From the NCBI GenBank assembly GCA_905221605.1, contig CAJNDS010000701.1:1-64000 (forward strand): DNA of 64,000 nucleotides. The letters are read 5' to 3'. Numbering within the stretch: the stretch's first letter is position 1; each line of letters opens with the position of its first letter. This DNA is from Symbiodinium natans (taxonomy: Eukaryota > Sar > Dinophyceae > Suessiales > Symbiodiniaceae). The notes under the pieces were generated by a model that saw only the letters and a program-made list of their open reading frames with translations, searched no databases and had not been told where the DNA came from. The position numbers were made by a program, and so were the translations under genes. This document shows, piece by piece, positions 59,670 to 64,000 of this stretch.

Positions 59670-61494
59670 CGACACGCTGATGTTATGAAACCCGCGGAGC
59701 GGTATCGTGCACGCGCGCCGCCGCTCTCCCTTTCTCTCTCTCTCTCTCTTACTTTGTTTTTCCCCTCTCGCTCTCTCTATCTCTTTTTCGCTTCAATCCC
59801 CTGGTCACCGTCGGAGTCGGGGCGTGTAAGCTGGAGGGCGGAGCCAGCCCAGCAGCTGGAGAGAAATGAGCAGATATCCATCTATACCAATTCGGGGTGC
59901 CTTGAGCTGGCAGGCGCGACGGGGATGTTACGGTGTATGTGGAGGGCGGAGACACGGTGGTGGAGGGGAGGGGGAGGGGTGGATGGCAACGGAGGTAGTA
60001 TAAAGTATCTGTTTAGATATTTAAAAATCCGCATGTTTAAAAAGCGTCACCGTACAGGCACAAACCGGACATGTGCCGTTTGCTGAAAATGTCAAGGCCG
60101 AGGCCTTGAACCTAGATCACTCTGAAGCCATTTTGCTTTGGAATTTGAAGAAACACGAGCACCCCCACAGTGACACTTGAATCTAACGTACTGAAGTGCC
60201 GCGACAAGCATCTGCATAACGTGATGATGTCAAGGCAGCACAAGCTGGACACAACCCATCAGAACCCATCTCAAATAGCCGAGGTTTGGTGCTGCCTGCC
60301 TGGCCACGTGCCGCGTGTCGTTGCTGGCCAGAAAGGCCTCCGTGGTGGCAGCGCAGGCTCGCAACTTCCAACAGGAGGCTGGAGAGCCTTTCCAGCGTCA
60401 CCTGCTGAGGCCCGCCTTGGCCGGGAGATGGCTGTGATGGGCGCCTGGGTGCACTGGACACCTTGATGATCATTGATGCTATTATCACTAGTATTATTAC
60501 TATTACAATTATTAGTATTATTACTTTTTTGTTACCATTATTATTTTTATTGTTACTATTGTTACTATTGTTACTATTGTTACTATTGTTACTATTGTTA
60601 CTATTGTTACTATTGTTACTATTGTTACTATTGTTACTATTGTTACTATTGTTACTATTGTTACTATTGTTACTATTGTTACTATTGTTACTATTATGGC
60701 TATTATTGCTATTATTGCTACCGCAAAAATTGCCACAGGTACTTCTGCCGACTTCGCGCAGTTACACAATGCTCCCTGTTGAAAGAACTTAAAGAAGCGC
60801 ATACGCCTGATCCAAAGTCGCAAACACTGACGGGTTCCAACATGTAATGGATCATGCTGGTTAGGTCGGATACTGAAGCATTGCTTGGACATGGCGAGTT
60901 CTGGATTGCTCCAACGGGCCATTCTCTTGGGAACCTATGGAACCCGAACACAGGAATACCCGCACGACCTGGCCTTATCGGACGACAATGCGACGCTGTA
61001 CGTCGCAAGGCTTGCATTGCATACCGTTCGTGGAAGCATTCTGAGCTCGCTGTCGCGCTAGCTGTGCAGGTTTTTTGTGTCAGAGACTTCATAGAGTCAT
61101 AGAGGTCGTGCCAAGATCCCTTCGGATCTTGAAGAGTTGCGGTCTTCAGCTAGTCCAGCTCAGGTGTGCGAGCTTTATGCAGTGAGGCCATGGCAAGACT
61201 GTGAGCCATTCGCACTTTGAAATGCCGTGTGTGTACGATTGGTTTCCTGTTTCGGTGCATTCAACCTAATTACAAGTGAAACTAGAAAAAGGTCTCCATG
61301 AGGTCACATGTACGATTGGGTCAAATTGGGTCCCTATAACGGCTGAAGTTGAATCTGTTGCTGATGCCTGCTGCTTTGCAATGCTGGCAGTCATGGCTTC
61401 AACAAGGAAAACCGGCGGCGAACCTGTGCAGTGTTGGAGTCACCGCTAATCGATTGGGCATCTTCGGCCTAAAACGATACTGCCTACTTGCAAC
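59670..61494. other. No confident gene; TTACTATTG satellite
   Basis: Outside the 9-mer array there is a (CT)n run at about 59722-59750. There is also an open stretch, HGEFWIAPTGHSLGNLWNPN, at about 60893 that I cannot name. Confidence 0.4.
60550..60697 (+). repeat. (TTACTATTG)n, 9-bp unit, about 16 copies
   Basis: The unit is almost perfectly repeated and is flanked by related ATTATTATTG words. Because the unit is nine bases long, frames stay open and give pure Leu, or Tyr-Cys-Tyr, strings. These are not protein evidence. Confidence 0.97.
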
Positions 61495-61661
61495 ATGACC
61501 AGCCCTGTGAAGCCTTCTGGCCGTTCTTTGGAGCGCAGGGCCCTGGATTTAAAGTCGGTGCCACCAACAATGCGAACCGCGGCCCAGCAGCACTCATGCT
61601 CCGAACAAGTCCCTGAGAGAACTCTGGCTGTGCCAGTTTTTCCGAGCCCAGGTGTTCCAAA
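61495..61661 (+). CDS. Possible first exon, Ser/Pro-rich N terminus
   Basis: An ATG opens MTSPVKPSGRSLERRALDLK, which continues SVPPTMRTAAQQHS and PVFPSPGVPK. It ends at a very good donor, AAAGTGAGTA. Upstream in the same frame there is a stop at about 61448. The composition is plausible for a disordered N terminus, but I found no following exon and no family. Confidence 0.35.
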
Positions 61662-64000
61662 GTGAGTACGGTCTTGGCGGCATCGCGTTCTCACCTGCCG
61701 GACCGTGGCGCGTCACGGAGTCACGGGAGTTGTTGTTTTGTGCTTCATTGGGCATGAAGTCCTGTCACGGTTGACCCATTGTATTGACAAGAAATGCACC
61801 TTTTTAATGCGGACCTGTACTGCAGCAGCGCTGTGTCGAATGTGTTGACAGTTGTAGTTTCGACTCGTAGGGTTTTTGTTCTGCCTGCGGCACTACATGC
61901 TGAGGTGCCTCATTGTTGCGGTGCACAGTGGGCATGTGCTCTTGGAAGTGCCGCTGAAGGAGTTGGGAGCCCAAAGCTGAGGTTGCCGAAGTCAATCTGG
62001 GTCCTAGTTCGCTGGCATGTTCTGAGCTTTGCCGAGCTTGGTCGGGACACGTCTCCATAGCAGCTGCAGAGAAGACTGAAACGGCGCAGGTGTCATGGTA
62101 TTGTCCAAACAGAGTTGGCTGAGGACAAGACACCACCAATGCTTTGACGGTGTCAGAATCCCGGCTGTCTCTTCTCCTCATGTGCAGGAAACCATGGGTG
62201 AATGTTCGGAGTTGCATAGCAGCCGGCATAAGTGACCAGAAAAGTATAGACACACAGTGCTTCGAGCATGTGCGAGCTGCCTAAGTGGGTCCAGCCGCTC
62301 AGGACACATGTCGGGGTCCTGCAAGGTCGTGGCGGGCACCGGCCACTCACAGAAATGCTTGTTCCCATCTCTTCCCTCTACTTGAAGTTCCATGTTGGCC
62401 ATCCGTAAATAGACGTGTGTAGCTTAAATTGAGGCCAGGCTGGCCCTTTGGTGTCCGGTGTCCCAGCACTGCACGCGGCGATCAACAACCCCTTGAAAGT
62501 GAAGGCTGCTCGGCTGCTGTGATCAATTGTTGTCCATGGCTGCGGATTGGTTCGTGTCAGCGTTAATAGCCGGAAGTGCTAGTTTCTTTTGTTCAGCACC
62601 CTATAGCTCTGTACAGTGCAATGGTTGTCGGATGGCTCCGGCATGAACACCCATGAACACCCTCAACAACCTCAACCATCATTGGAAGGTCTCCAAGACG
62701 GGTGACGTCATTTTCTTGGAAGCAGGGCACCTCGGAACCCGGCCTTTCTAGGGCTGAGAGATTTGAATGGGGCTAGTCGGACATAGACAGTTGGGGGGAA
62801 GCAGAGGCTCATTCATCCGGAGCAAGAAGCAGAAGAGGTTGAGTTTACGTGGCGCAGGAAGTGGACGTTTTGTAGCCGGCTAAAAATGGACATGCTCCTT
62901 CATTGCTCGAGATAATCTAGCTCGCGTAGTTGTTTTTTCTGGTTGCGGAGATCCAGGTGTTGGACGTGTGCTATTACTCTTGCCTGCGACAAGTGACCTC
63001 CCACAAAAACATTTGTGCTCCGACGCACGCCGAACATGGTCAGCATGCTGCTGCACCAGGAATCGTGCTTTGCGGATGCTGCAGCAATCCACAGGAAAGC
63101 TGATCACGCTGTGACTCGGCCTGCAGAGCCTCGAGGCCTTTGGAAATTGGAATTGTGTTGACCTGTCCAGGTCCTCGGCTGTAGATGCGCCCGACGGCCT
63201 GGCGCTGAGCCCTCAAGGTGCCCAGGGTGCCTGGAGTTTACCTGAGGTTACCTGGTGGTTACCTGGTGGTTACGTGATGGTTACCTTGTGGTTATGTGGT
63301 GGTTATCTGCTGACCTGGTGGTTACCTGGTGGTTCACGGGGTGCTCGGGAACTTAAATTGCAGCATCACGCCCATACCCCTCCAACATCATCCAATGGTC
63401 CCGGAACTTGCAACTCACTCTGCTACCCCGGAGGCACCGCCTTCATCGCGGAGGGGCGTAGCTCCGAGGCAGGAGATAGCAACCAGCCCCTGACCTCGAT
63501 GCCAGAACAACCCTCAGTTTGATGACGTTCCGACCCTGCGTAGCTTGACTGAACAGATGGCTTTGTCGACGCATCTGTTAAACACCTGCAGACTCAGCCC
63601 GCAAGCTTGCGGAAGACACTCCCTGACCCATCGCATCAAGACATGCTCTGCCGGACAGGTTCTACAGTTCCGCCCAAGCACAAGCGTCGAGTGGAACTGG
63701 GGCACTTGTGCGGGCACAGGCCGGATAGCCAAGAGCCCTGACCTCTGACAATGTCTCAGGGTATTTTGTCTTAGCATGCCCTAATTGCATGAAAGCGCCC
63801 TCCGTACACGGATTCGCACAATCCTAAGCAATGGGTGCCGTGCAGGGGTATGTGCGGACCCACCCAGCCACAGCCTCGTGCCCAACACGGCTGGAATTTG
63901 GCCCCCTGGTCCGAATCTGCGGCATTTTGCAACCAAAGTGATTCCGCTGGGATTCTCAACGCACGATGTATGTCGTGACTTCTAAACTTAGAAAGACGAA
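61662..64000. other. No supported gene to the end of the window
   Basis: Nothing is recognised on either strand apart from the GGTTACCTGGT repeat at 63246-63335. The window ends inside unannotated sequence. Confidence 0.5.
63246..63335 (+). repeat. GGTTACCTGGT minisatellite
   Basis: About eight units of 9-12 bp built on GGTTACCTGGT stand in tandem with point changes (GGTTACGTGAT, GGTTACCTTGT, GGTTATGTGGT). Confidence 0.9.

Noticed and set aside
60126-60145. A second spliced-leader-like string (AGCCATTTTG)
   Set aside because: Only ten bases match before a gap and further mismatches, so chance is a sufficient explanation.
60463-60847. Poly-Leu and Tyr-Cys frames
   Set aside because: They are direct translations of a 9-bp satellite.
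1-64000. CRISPR arrays, tRNA, rRNA and spliced-leader RNA genes
   Set aside because: Tandem repeats here lack CRISPR repeat-spacer structure. I found no T-loop or anticodon-arm pattern, no rRNA core words and no intact spliced-leader gene by eye.

Overview
The window looks like nuclear DNA of a dinoflagellate, most likely a symbiodiniacean or close relative. I infer this from several things read together. The recognisable genes are all broken into short exons by introns whose donors are often GC, sometimes GA, rather than GT. Nearly every acceptor reads AG followed by G. All recognised genes lie on the + strand, as in the one-way gene arrays typical of dinoflagellates. TTTAGGG-type telomere repeats occur internally, and microsatellites and satellites fill much of the rest. 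No prokaryotic operon, CRISPR array, rRNA or tRNA gene is visible.

Region by region: 1-1070 is degenerate TTTAGGG-like DNA with an internal duplication. 1196-1860 is a large inverted array of an AAACCATT-type repeat. 2030-2430 holds G-rich tandem repeats, and 5200-6640 is a three-part satellite. From 7500 to 11830 there are only isolated exon-like pieces. 14499-21506 is a multi-exon gene with a C2 domain and a DxDxT phosphatase domain of the DUF2183/APP1 type. It is split by a 3.4-kb intron packed with telomere-like repeats and a broken copia-type reverse transcriptase. 24951-28664 is a gene for 3-isopropylmalate dehydrogenase whose last exons I cannot find. 29187-30505 is a 1.3-kb CA and ACACAGAG satellite. 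32205-36500 and 37960-42250 are two tandem copies of one unknown dinoflagellate gene. 44340-46923 is an inward-rectifier potassium channel. 48705-53245 is a PP2C-family protein phosphatase. 56139-56940 is a small secreted cysteine-rich protein gene. The rest, to 64000, holds scattered exon-like fragments and repeats.

The genes do not form a pathway: one makes leucine, two act on phosphorylated substrates (lipid or protein), one is an ion channel and one is secreted. Their common features are structural: one orientation, tiny introns, and short direct repeats across intron ends. Two AT-rich islands full of GC-clamped hairpins sit inside introns (25440-25790 and 35440-36050). They look unlike their surroundings and could be inserted organelle-type DNA or non-autonomous mobile elements. 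Exon limits below were set by reading frame, intron phase and family similarity recalled from general knowledge; no database search or transcript was available.
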